From: Pseudomonadota bacterium
Lineage (GTDB): Bacteria > Pseudomonadota > Alphaproteobacteria > Sphingomonadales > Sphingomonadaceae
Assembly: GCA_947474905.1 (NCBI GenBank)
Contig: CANJKQ010000002.1
Coordinates: 1 to 12,312, forward strand
Direction of reading: 5' to 3'
Length of the DNA stretch: 12,312 nucleotides
The translations under genes and the position numbers were made by a program. The notes beneath the pieces were generated by a model, which saw nothing but the letters and a program-made list of their open reading frames with translations, made no database searches and was not told where the DNA came from. Shown piece by piece: positions 1 through 5,292 of the stretch; the stretch's first letter is position 1; every line of letters starts with the position of its first letter.

Positions 1-2
1 GC

Positions 3-209
3 CTGCTGATCGCGCTGGCATTTGTCGCACCCGCGGCGATCGCCGGCTTCCACGCCACGCATGGCATCGTGAAACACACCATGCCGTCGGAGACCTGGCA
101 GCTCGTGTTCTCCGTCATCGGTGCGGTCGCGGTCGGCGTCACCGCGTTCGCGCGCGTCGCTGGGATGGCAAGCACCGGCCCGTCCAGCCAGGGCATTGCA
201 CCAGCCTGA
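3..209 (+). CDS. C-terminal fragment of an unidentified membrane protein
   Basis: An open frame enters from the left edge and ends at TGA 207-209, giving 68 visible residues. Two hydrophobic stretches are visible, about residues 1-17 (LLIALAFVAPAAIAGF region) and 33-48 (LVFSVIGAVAVGVTAF), joined by a polar loop rich in His and Lys. The tail is short, polar and rich in Gly, Ser and Pro. This suggests an inner-membrane protein with at least two membrane segments near its C-terminus. I do not recognise the family. A conjugation-related membrane protein is possible, but nothing visible proves it. The codon pattern (G/C at third positions) supports real coding. The start lies outside the window. 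Confidence 0.5.
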   Translation: MLIALAFVAPAAIAGFHATHGIVKHTMPSETWQLVFSVIGAVAVGVTAFARVAGMASTGPSSQGIAPA

Positions 210-790
210 CACCACGACGGAACCGTCGCCGGGACGACCAGTCGGGGGTTTCAGCCCTCAGCGTTGTGCAGTTGGAGAGGGAGCCGCGTCACCGGAACCT
301 GACTGAAGCCCATCGTGCGGCCGCCTCAACAGCGCCCGGATTTCTGCTCGGCGCCTCTGTGCGCGGGAACGGTGCAACACGAAGTCGAGGGCGTCATCTC
401 CACTGGCCGACTTCGAAACGAAAGCTCGACCCTCGCCTGTACAAGGGGAGGACGGGTCGCAGATGATCTTCAGCTTGCGCCGTCTGCTGGTTGCGACCGG
501 GTCGCCATGATCTTCCGTTCCTGATTGTCTCCAGACCGCTCCGAACGGCCTCTCCAATGGCCTGATCTGACCGAAGGACGGCTGCGCCTCGACCGCCTAT
601 GCCGCAACGGCGCGTCCCGACTTTCTTCCCCTGCCGGCCAAGGCCGTCATTCCTCGCGAAACAACAAAGTCGTTCCTGCCATCCTCCGCGTTGCTCCGGT
701 CGCAAGCGATGCGGCGTCGGTCGCCTCCGGCCTGTCGATCGCCATCGAGGCCGCAATGGAGCGGTCCCGAAAACGAAACGGAGACTTACA
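210..790. other. About 580 bp with no supportable gene
   Basis: Open frames exist on both strands here, including one across 394-978 on the minus strand. Their translations look like composition-driven shadows: rich in Arg, Ser and Pro, with no recognisable motif and no convincing ribosome binding site. I see no tRNA, insertion sequence end or long repeat. The last part carries the leader of the DUF736 gene, with GGAG at 780-783. The stretch may contain decayed genes or the promoter for the DUF736 gene, but neither can be shown by eye. Confidence 0.45.
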
Positions 791-1114
791 ATGGCGACCA
801 TCGGCACCTTCAAGAAGACCGGCTCGAACGAGTTCACCGGCGAAATCGTAACCCTCAGCGTCCAAGCCAAGGGCGTGCGCATCGTCCCCGACACCCGCGC
901 CACCGGCGAGAACGCCCCCAGCCACCGGGTTCTGGTCGGCCGCGCGGAAATCGGCGCCGCCTGGTCCAAGCGCTCCAACGAGGGCCGCGACTATCTGGGC
1001 CTCAAGCTCGACGATCCGAGCTTCAACGCCCCCATCTACGCCAACCTCTTCGACGACGAGGACGGCGACACCCACTCGCTGATCTGGTCCCGCCCGACCC
1101 GCCGCGGCGACTGA
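791..1114 (+). CDS. DUF736 family protein (first copy)
   Basis: This 107-residue protein begins MATIGTFKKTG and has the family pattern: an N-terminal IGxF motif, a central strand region with a GRAEIGAAW motif (about residues 51-59), and a C-terminal LDDPSFNAPIYANLF motif followed by a WSRP ending. DUF736 proteins are small cytoplasmic proteins very common on proteobacterial ICEs and plasmids; their biochemical role is not settled. The start is chosen at ATG 791 because GGAG at 780-783 sits 7 bases upstream and the family begins MxxIGxF; the longer frame starting at 599 has no such support. The gene stands alone and ends just before a strong terminator. A paralogue lies at 6422-6769. Confidence 0.9.
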   Translation: MATIGTFKKTGSNEFTGEIVTLSVQAKGVRIVPDTRATGENAPSHRVLVGRAEIGAAWSKRSNEGRDYLGLKLDDPSFNAPIYANLFDDEDGDTHSLIWSRPTRRGD

Positions 1115-1123
1115 GCCCCGAGC

Positions 1124-1153
1124 AAGGCCCCGGCCGAACAGGCCGGGGCCTTT
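1124..1153 (+). terminator. Intrinsic terminator after the first DUF736 gene
   Basis: A perfect 12-bp inverted repeat (AAGGCCCCGGCC at 1124-1135 and GGCCGGGGCCTT at 1141-1152) encloses a 5-base loop and ends in TTT. It lies 10 bases past the DUF736 stop codon. The T tract is short but the stem is very GC-rich. It should insulate DUF736 from the downstream regulatory genes. Confidence 0.85.
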
Positions 1154-1239
1154 CCACTGCTAGCGCGAATCACTTCGGCCGCCCGGCGAGGGCACCGCCA
1201 GCCCTGAGACGCCGATTACCCTCGCAATGGGCGCAAAGA

Positions 1240-1256
1240 ACGACTATTATAGTCGT
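1240..1256. promoter_or_regulatory. 17-bp dyad, candidate operator for the XRE regulator
   Basis: ACGACTAT and ATAGTCGT form perfect 8-bp arms around a single central T. The site sits about 43 bp before the XRE start codon in a locally AT-rich patch. Its core holds -10-like hexamers on both strands: TATTAT at 1245-1250 on the + strand and TATAAT reading leftwards from 1251. Small XRE regulators usually bind such short dyads at their own promoters, so autoregulation is the likely role. Half-site TATAGTCG recurs at 1643-1650, at the next gene. Confidence 0.6.
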
Positions 1257-1287
1257 AGTTCTGGCAAGCGTGTGTCCGTCGGTGGGA

Positions 1288-1307
1288 GGTGATCATGCAT
1301 GATCACC
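1288..1307. repeat. Perfect 20-bp palindrome over the XRE ribosome binding site and start
   Basis: GGTGATCATGCATGATCACC reads identically on both strands. It includes the end of the Shine-Dalgarno sequence (GGGAGGT at 1284-1290) and the ATG at 1299. It may be a DNA operator, or an RNA fold or self-pairing site affecting translation of the XRE gene. The lack of a loop favours a DNA-binding site or an RNA dimer contact over a simple hairpin. Confidence 0.6.
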
Positions 1308-1553
1308 GCCCGACAATCGCGGGCCGCGCGCGCGTTGCTGGGGTGGACACAGGAGACGCTCGCTGACAAGGCCCGGACATCGCTAACCGCGCTCAAGCGC
1401 CTTGAGTCCGAAAGTGGACTAGAGGTGTACGAGTCGACGCGCGATCAGGTCCGAAGGGCGCTTGAAACAGCCGGTATCGTCCTGCTTTCCACCGACAAGG
1501 GCGAAGGAGTGCTGCTGCTCTATGAGCGGGACAACCGGCCGACGAGGCGTTAG
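1299..1553 (+). CDS. XRE-family helix-turn-helix regulator (QseC-like position)
   Basis: This 84-residue protein is almost entirely one Cro/C1-type helix-turn-helix domain. The opening ITARQSRAARALLGWTQETLADKA supplies the first helices, and ARTSLTALKRLES gives the turn and recognition helix (about residues 25-38). A C-terminal ALETAGIVLLSTDKGEGVLLL strand pair is typical of small element-borne XRE proteins. It should act as a cytoplasmic dimeric repressor or switch protein. The start is supported by GGGAGGT 8 bases upstream. It lies just ahead of a stand-alone DUF2285 gene, the arrangement expected for a qseC-qseM control pair in the Mesorhizobium symbiosis island, so I infer it controls the antiactivator. 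Orthology to QseC is not shown by sequence alone. Confidence 0.85.
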   Translation: MITARQSRAARALLGWTQETLADKARTSLTALKRLESESGLEVYESTRDQVRRALETAGIVLLSTDKGEGVLLLYERDNRPTRR

Positions 1554-1592
1554 CAGCGCCGTGATCGCGTGGCGCACACCATCCATCGCACG

Positions 1593-1650
1593 TTGTCACA
1601 GTAATGCCAGGCACGAGTATTAACGAATGCTTTCCGCGCGAATATAGTCG
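1593..1650 (+). promoter_or_regulatory. Possible promoter and operator half-site for the DUF2285 gene
   Basis: TTGTCA at 1593-1598 resembles a -35 box and TATTAA at 1618-1623 a -10 box, with a long 19-bp spacer. TATAGTCG at 1643-1650 matches one arm plus the centre of the upstream 17-bp dyad. If this promoter is used, translation would begin at an internal ATG (1655 or 1667) instead of 1604. This is a weak call based on consensus matching by eye. Confidence 0.3.
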
Positions 1651-1921
1651 CCTGATGGAATCCGCGATGCCGCCGTTTCTCGACGCGCCCCCGATCAGCC
1701 AGACCCTCACGGCCTATGACCGCGAGCATATGGTTCTCTATCTGCGCCTGCTCGATTCCTCGCGCGACAGAGCTGATTGGCGCGAAGCCGTCCAGATCCT
1801 CTTTGGCCTCGATCCGGCACGTGAACCGCACCGGTGCCGCCAGATCCATGACACGCATCTCGCCCGCGCCCAGTGGATGACCGAGCACGGCTATCGAGAC
1901 CTGGTACACTCGGCACAGTGA
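1604..1921 (+). CDS. Stand-alone DUF2285 protein, QseM-like antiactivator
   Basis: The 105-residue frame contains a single DUF2285 domain, from about YDREHMVLYLRLLD (residue 38) to MTEHGYRDLV (residue 101). DUF2285 is an extended-turn helix-turn-helix variant. In ICEMlSymR7A a lone DUF2285 protein, QseM, binds the DUF6499 domain of the activator FseA (and TraR) and blocks activation. Here 15 Asp/Glu against 12 Arg give a net acidic protein, as expected for an antiactivator and unlike the basic DUF2285 half of the neighbouring fseA-like product. The start is uncertain: ATG 1604, 1655 and 1667 are in frame, none has a clear Shine-Dalgarno sequence, and the family usually starts shortly before PFLDAPP, which favours the later ones. 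The DUF2285 call is firm; the antiactivator role is inferred. Confidence 0.8.
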   Translation: MPGTSINECFPREYSRLMESAMPPFLDAPPISQTLTAYDREHMVLYLRLLDSSRDRADWREAVQILFGLDPAREPHRCRQIHDTHLARAQWMTEHGYRDLVHSAQ

Positions 1922-2032
1922 TCGCCGCGATGCCTTTTCGGCACCACCCTTTGCCGGTCCTCTGACTTCCACTGAACAACCCAGCCGGGAATCCTGACTC
2001 TCCCACAAGTTCAACGACTAGGGAGGATCGTG

Positions 2033-2341
2033 ATGACACCAGATGCTTCCGGCTGGCGCTCTTCGGAACGCTATGCCCATGTCGCCGACATGACCGCGTC
2101 CGACGTCGCGTGGGAATGGCTGCGTCGCAATGAATCCTACGATAGAGATTTTCAAGCGCTCAGCGACAACGAAAGCGAGTTGGGCGCGCTGACCGACAGG
2201 ATCGGGCAGCGGTGGGGGTTGCGATTTCCCCGTAGACCCGATGCAGGCACCTCCCGAAGCGCGGGTGATCTGGCTTCCCCAGGAAGACACCAGCGCCATC
2301 GTTCTTGCCGCACCTCCCGATATTCCATCCGCAAGCGCTGA
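2033..2341 (+). CDS. Zero-frame product: DUF6499 protein (upstream half of fseA)
   Basis: Without frameshifting, translation from ATG 2033 continues past the TTT-C site and stops at TGA 2339-2341, giving 102 residues. The first 66 are the DUF6499 domain. The remaining ~36 (from RRPDAG on) are Arg- and Ser-rich out-of-frame sequence with no family character, as expected for a default product. It corresponds to Msi172 of ICEMlSymR7A. By analogy with QseM binding the DUF6499 domain, this abundant short product might also titrate QseM; that is speculation. Confidence 0.65.
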   Translation: MTPDASGWRSSERYAHVADMTASDVAWEWLRRNESYDRDFQALSDNESELGALTDRIGQRWGLRFPRRPDAGTSRSAGDLASPGRHQRHRSCRTSRYSIRKR

Positions 2342-2807
2342 CCCCCAGCCGACGATCGACGCCGCCATCGGCGTCGACGCCGGCGGCGAAACCCATCTGG
2401 TTTTCGATCTCGGCAACGGCCAGCGCGTAGCGCTTGTTCGTCCCTCCGCGACACGGCCCGCCAAACCTCTCGGCGCCTTCATCCCGCTCGGCCTGGAAGG
2501 CTTCGACCGGCTCGAATCGGTCGCCCGCTTGCTCGCCGCCCTTCATGGTCGCGCCATACCGCCCGACACCCGAGTGACACGGCAGCAACGTGCGCGGCTG
2601 TGCCGGATGCTGCAAGCTTTCGACGGTCATCGCGCGGGCGCGACCCAGCAAGAGATCGCGCAGGTCGTTTTTCGGATCGGCTCTCTTGGTCGCGACGACT
2701 GGCAGGCATCTTCCGCCCGCCACGCCACCAAGGCCCTGCTTCGAGATGCCCGAGCGATGATCGTGGGTGGGTATCGCGCGCTGCTTCGTCATCGCCGGCA
2801 ATTCTAG
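2033..2807 (+). CDS. fseA: FseA-like DUF6499-DUF2285 activator, joined by a +1 frameshift
   Basis: Two overlapping frames encode one protein. The first gives a DUF6499 domain (SSERYAHVADMTASDVAWEW, then LRRNESYDRDF) ending WGLRFP. The second, one base ahead, continues VDPMQAPPEARVIWLP and ends in a basic DUF2285 domain (about the last 75 residues, RVTRQQRARL to GYRALLRHRR). Joined, they give about 257 residues. The junction is TTT CCC CGT at 2225-2233; slipping +1 from TTT to TTC gives TTT, CCC, GTA. In ICEMlSymR7A, FseA is made by programmed +1 slippage of Phe tRNA from UUU to UUC in a conserved motif, then activates rdfS. The start is ATG 2033, with GGGAGGA at 2021-2027. The rdfS-like gene follows at once. 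A disabling mutation or sequencing error is the alternative, but the junction matches the known mechanism. Confidence 0.8.
2222..2234 (+). promoter_or_regulatory. Candidate +1 programmed ribosomal frameshift site
   Basis: Zero-frame codons read CGA TTT CCC CGT. Sliding one base at TTT puts Phe tRNA on TTC (2226-2228) and the next codons become CCC GTA GAC. The run of four C at 2228-2231 would also let Pro tRNA slip from CCC to CCC, giving the same protein. The encoded motif GLRFP lies exactly at the DUF6499 boundary. Confidence 0.75.
2241..2807 (+). CDS. Downstream frame: DUF2285 half of fseA
   Basis: This frame is open from the slip site (codon 2229) to TAG 2805-2807. A gene caller would probably start it at ATG 2241 (MQAPPEARV), giving 188 residues, but no Shine-Dalgarno sequence precedes that ATG, and the residues VDP just before it fit the family as a continuation of WGLRFP. 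The C-terminal DUF2285 domain is strongly basic, fitting DNA binding. It matches Msi171 of ICEMlSymR7A. I interpret it as the second half of the frameshifted activator, not an independent gene. Confidence 0.65.
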   Translation: MQAPPEARVIWLPQEDTSAIVLAAPPDIPSASADPQPTIDAAIGVDAGGETHLVFDLGNGQRVALVRPSATRPAKPLGAFIPLGLEGFDRLESVARLLAALHGRAIPPDTRVTRQQRARLCRMLQAFDGHRAGATQQEIAQVVFRIGSLGRDDWQASSARHATKALLRDARAMIVGGYRALLRHRRQF

Positions 2808-2945
2808 CCGGCCTCCATTCGACGTTGGTGGGCGAATTTAGGCCCCCCTGAATTCGCCCTGCATCTCGCCGGTCCTGCTTCGCCAACGTGGCCTTCGTTA
2901 CCCGCCGCTTCCCGGCGGTCCCAACGAACCCACGGAGGCCCTCTC
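2808..2945. promoter_or_regulatory. Dyad-rich intergenic region ahead of the rdfS-like gene
   Basis: Three inverted repeats lie in 138 bp. GGGCGAATT (2830-2838) pairs perfectly with AATTCGCCC (2851-2859). ACGTTGG (2822-2828) matches CCAACGT (2883-2889). CCGCCG (2902-2907) pairs with CGGCGG (2913-2918), flanked by CGTT and AACG. In ICEMlSymR7A the FseA activator acts on the rdfS promoter, so these are candidate FseA-binding or promoter elements. The first dyad could instead be a terminator for fseA, but it lacks a following T run. Confidence 0.5.
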
Positions 2946-3227
2946 ATGCGACCTGATCTCGCCGTTCTCCCGCCGCGCTACCTGCGCACCAAGGAAGCCG
3001 CCGAATTCCTCAGCCTTTCGGCCCGCACCCTCGAAAAGCATCGGACTTACGGAACGGGTCCGGCCTATCGCAAGCTCGGCGGCCGCGTCGTCTATGCGGT
3101 CGACGATCTCGACGCCTGGGCCGAGCGCGGCGCCGTCACCTCCACCTCCGATCCGCGCGGCACCGTGCTTCCGGCCAAGCGCCATACGCCTGCGCCGCCG
3201 GCACATGCCGGACGATACGCGCGCTGA
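2946..3227 (+). CDS. rdfS: RdfS/AlpA-type excisionase (recombination directionality factor)
   Basis: This 93-residue protein has a compact MerR-like winged helix-turn-helix (HTH_17 type) at about residues 11-62: YLRTKEAAEFLSLSARTLEKH forms the helix-turn-helix, GTGPAYRKLGGRVVY the wing, and DDLDAWAE the closing helix. The tail is basic and Pro/Ala-rich. Such proteins bend DNA at attachment sites and steer an integrase towards excision; in ICEMlSymR7A RdfS does this and is switched on by FseA, whose homologue is directly upstream here. ATG 2946 is preceded by GGAGG at 2934-2938. It heads the long co-directional operon. No integrase is in the window. A transcription-regulator role, as for some AlpA proteins, is the alternative. 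Confidence 0.8.
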   Translation: MRPDLAVLPPRYLRTKEAAEFLSLSARTLEKHRTYGTGPAYRKLGGRVVYAVDDLDAWAERGAVTSTSDPRGTVLPAKRHTPAPPAHAGRYAR

Positions 3228-3245
3228 CCACCCCCGGATTCCCGA

Positions 3246-4406
3246 ATGGCGGCGCGACACCAATCCCTCTCGGAGCGCGGGCAGCTCGATCTGTTCCGTG
3301 CGCTCCCCGGCGAGTTCGCAGCCCGAGACGCGCAGGATCTCATGGCCTATCCGTTTTTCTCACTCTCCAAATCGCACCGCGTCGCGCCGATCGACTTCGC
3401 CGCCGGCGATGTGTCGATCCGCGTAGAGGCCGTACCCGATCACGGCATGGCGACCATTTGGGACGCCGACATCCTCATCTGGGCGGCGAGCCAAATCGTC
3501 GAGGCGCGTGACGCCGGCCTGCGCACGTCGCGCCTGATGGTCGCCACGCCCTATGAGATTCTCAAATTTATCGGCCGCGGCACGTCCTTACGCGACTATC
3601 AGCGCCTGAAGGCCGCGCTCGATCGCCTGCAATCGACGACAGTCAGCACCTCGATCCGGCAGCCCACCGAAGGCCGGCGTCACCGCTTCTCGTGGATCAA
3701 CGAGTGGAAGGAGCGCACCGATCGCAACGGCAAGCCGGACGGGATCGAGATGATCGTCCCGGACTGGTTCTATCAGGCCGTTCTCGACGACGCGCTCGTG
3801 CTGACGATCGACCGGGCCTATTTCGATCTCACGGGCGGACTCGATCGCTGGCTCTATCGCCTGGTGCGCAAGCACGGCGGGCGCCAGCGCAATGGCTGGC
3901 GATTCGACTTTCGCCACCTCCACCAGAAGTCCGGCGCGTTGTCGCCGTTCAAACGCTTCGCCTTCGAGCTGCGCGACATCATCCGTCGCCAGCCGCTTCC
4001 CGGCTACACGCTGTTCCTGGAGATCGAGGCCGGCGGCCGGACGTTGCTCGCTTTCGAGCGGACGCCGCCCTGTGGAAAAGCTGTGAAAGGCTTCGTGCCA
4101 TCGGGAACCCGAAAGCGCGTGCCATCAGGAACCGGCCCCTCGTGCCAACGGGAACCGAAACACGACCTAACCCACGACAGCAGAACCGAAAATCGCGCCG
4201 CTAACTTAGAATCTAACAGAGAATCTAACTTTGAAGAGCGCGCGCGCGAGGTGGAAAACCTCGTGCGGCAGACGGCGAACGCCCTCAGCGCCACCGGCAA
4301 ACGGCGCTCCAGCAGCACCGCTCTCACCATCAGCGACGCAGCGGGAAATCATGCCTCCGTCGTTCCGCAGCTCCCCTTTGGTCCGCGTTCCGGAGGCTGC
4401 CGATGA
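3246..4406 (+). CDS. repA: Replication initiator protein RepA (RPA family)
   Basis: The 386-residue protein fits the alphaproteobacterial RepA/RPA initiator family. A Gln/Leu/Phe-rich N-terminus (GQLDLFRAL) leads to the hallmark DLMAYPFFSLSKSHR (about 31-45). Then come ATIWDADILIWAASQI (69-84) and tandem winged-helix segments with PYEILKFIGRGTS (102-114), TTVSTSIR (131-138), DRAYFDLTGGLDRWLYRLVRKHG (about 189-211) and SPFKRFAFELRDII (233-246). The C-terminal third is low in conservation and includes repeated VPSGT motifs encoded by DNA repeats. It should bind iterons and open the origin of a plasmid or excised element. It starts 18 bases after the rdfS-like stop with no strong Shine-Dalgarno sequence, so it may depend on upstream translation. 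Its TGA overlaps the parA ATG (ATGA). Confidence 0.9.
   Translation: MAARHQSLSERGQLDLFRALPGEFAARDAQDLMAYPFFSLSKSHRVAPIDFAAGDVSIRVEAVPDHGMATIWDADILIWAASQIVEARDAGLRTSRLMVATPYEILKFIGRGTSLRDYQRLKAALDRLQSTTVSTSIRQPTEGRRHRFSWINEWKERTDRNGKPDGIEMIVPDWFYQAVLDDALVLTIDRAYFDLTGGLDRWLYRLVRKHGGRQRNGWRFDFRHLHQKSGALSPFKRFAFELRDIIRRQPLPGYTLFLEIEAGGRTLLAFERTPPCGKAVKGFVPSGTRKRVPSGTGPSCQREPKHDLTHDSRTENRAANLESNRESNFEERAREVENLVRQTANALSATGKRRSSSTALTISDAAGNHASVVPQLPFGPRSGGCR
4071..4079 (+). promoter_or_regulatory. DnaA-box-like motif inside repA
   Basis: TGTGGAAAA matches the reverse of the DnaA box (TGTGGATAA) at 8 of 9 positions. A related CTGTGAAAGG follows directly at 4081-4090. On its own this would be unremarkable, but it sits 15 bases before the iteron-like repeats. 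Confidence 0.4.
4094..4156 (+). repeat. Three iteron-like direct repeats inside repA
   Basis: CGTGCCATCGGGAACC (4094-4109), CGTGCCATCAGGAACC (4118-4133) and CGTGCCAACGGGAACC (4141-4156) differ from each other at one or two bases. Their starts are 24 and 23 bp apart, close to two helical turns, as in RepA-binding iterons. They encode the VPSGT motifs, yet the third copy is in another reading frame, so selection on DNA fits better than on protein. Confidence 0.7.
4201..4230 (+). repeat. AT-rich repeated 10-mers, candidate DNA unwinding element
   Basis: AGAATCTAAC occurs at 4208-4217 and 4220-4229, a 12-bp period, with a partial CTAAC at 4201-4205. The patch is strikingly AT-rich against its GC-rich surroundings and lies 45 bp after the last iteron-like repeat, the usual side for a region melted at initiation. 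Confidence 0.55.
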
Positions 4407-5041
4407 TCGTGGCTCTCCTCAACCAGAAGGGCGGCGTCGGCAAGACGACACTGGCGCTGCATCTCGCCGGCGAATGGGCCGGTAAGGGAAAGCGAGTCAC
4501 GCTGGTCGATGCCGATCCGCAGGGGTCTGCGCTCGACTGGTCGCAGCAACGCGCCCGCGAGCACGCGCCGCGCCTGTTCGGAGTCGTCGGTCTGGCGCGC
4601 GACACGCTCCATCGCGAGGTTCCGGAGCTGGCTCGCGACGTCGATCATGTCGTCATCGACGGGCCGCCGCGTGTCGCCGGGCTGATGCGCTCCGCGCTCC
4701 TCGCCGCCGACCTGGTGTTGATCCCGGTGCAGCCGTCACCGCTCGACGGTTGGGCCTCGGCCGAGATGCTGGCGCTTCTGTCGGAAGCGCGCATCTTTCG
4801 GCCGGAGCTTCGCGCTCGCTTCGTCCTCAATCGCTGCGGCGCGCGCACCGTGATCGCCCGCGAGACGGCCGAGACGCTCGCCGACCACGATCCGCCAGTG
4901 CTGCGCACAGCGATCGGACAGCGCGTCATCTACGCCGACGCCGCGCAATCGGGCCGGCTCGCTTTCGAGATCGACGACGACGGACCCGCCGCGCGCGAGA
5001 TCGCGGCGCTCGTCACCGAGCTCGAAAGGATCGCGCCATGA
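4403..5041 (+). CDS. parA: ParA-family partition ATPase
   Basis: This 212-residue protein is a short ParA/MinD-type ATPase. The deviant Walker A motif is at the N-terminus (NQKGGVGKTT, residues 7-16, with the signature Lys9 and the P-loop Lys14). Walker A' follows at VDADPQGSALDW (about 35-46), and Walker B is at HVVIDGPP (about 82-89). The lack of an N-terminal helix-turn-helix places it with small ParA proteins that pair with a small ribbon-helix-helix partner, and such a gene follows directly. It should position the replicated plasmid or excised element on the nucleoid. It overlaps repA by four bases at its start and the next gene by four at its end, so translation is probably coupled. Confidence 0.92.
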   Translation: MIVALLNQKGGVGKTTLALHLAGEWAGKGKRVTLVDADPQGSALDWSQQRAREHAPRLFGVVGLARDTLHREVPELARDVDHVVIDGPPRVAGLMRSALLAADLVLIPVQPSPLDGWASAEMLALLSEARIFRPELRARFVLNRCGARTVIARETAETLADHDPPVLRTAIGQRVIYADAAQSGRLAFEIDDDGPAAREIAALVTELERIAP

Positions 5042-5292
5042 GCGAGCGATCCGAACGGCGCGGCTTTGCGGCACGTCCGACCAAACAAGAAGCCTGGATC
5101 AAGGCCGCCGATGCTCCCGCGGCGCGCGCGGCGGACGGTGAAGCCTTCACCGCCCGCATGACGATCGACGTCACGCCCGCCCTGCGCGGACGGATCAAGA
5201 TCGCCGCCTTCCGGCGCGGCGTCACCGTTGCCGACATGCTGCGCGAGATGCTCGCGCGCGAATTCCCACCTATCGAAGGAGACCCCTCATGA
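5038..5292 (+). CDS. Ribbon-helix-helix partner of ParA (ParB-like adaptor)
   Basis: The 84-residue protein has a disordered, charged N-terminus (MSERSERRGFAARPTKQEAW) followed by a ribbon-helix-helix fold at about residues 37-75: FTARMTIDVTPALRGRIKIAAFRRGVTVADMLREML, where TARMTIDV is the DNA-contacting strand. Position directly after a small parA, with an ATGA overlap, points to a centromere-binding adaptor that stimulates the ATPase and represses its own operon. A flexible N-terminus holding an Arg finger is typical of such adaptors. No clear centromere repeat array was seen beside it. The last codons overlap the next gene by ATGA. A general CopG-like repressor is the alternative. Confidence 0.8.
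   Translation: MSERSERRGFAARPTKQEAWIKAADAPAARAADGEAFTARMTIDVTPALRGRIKIAAFRRGVTVADMLREMLAREFPPIEGDPS

Noticed and set aside
394..978. Minus-strand frame of 194 codons over the left gap and the first DUF736 gene
   Set aside because: It overlaps the DUF736 gene antisense, has no ribosome binding site I can see, and its sequence is rich in Arg, Gly and Pro with no motif.
2241..2241. Independent start of a separate DUF2285 gene at this ATG
   Set aside because: No Shine-Dalgarno sequence precedes it, and the in-frame residues before it continue the conserved activator sequence from the slip site.
3094..3426. Frame 1 reading across the rdfS/repA junction containing MPDDTRADHPRIPEWRRD
   Set aside because: It looks protein-like for a short stretch, but the RepA family N-terminus (GQLDLF, YPFFSLSK) is in another frame. 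The rest of this frame is low-complexity Ser/Arg sequence.
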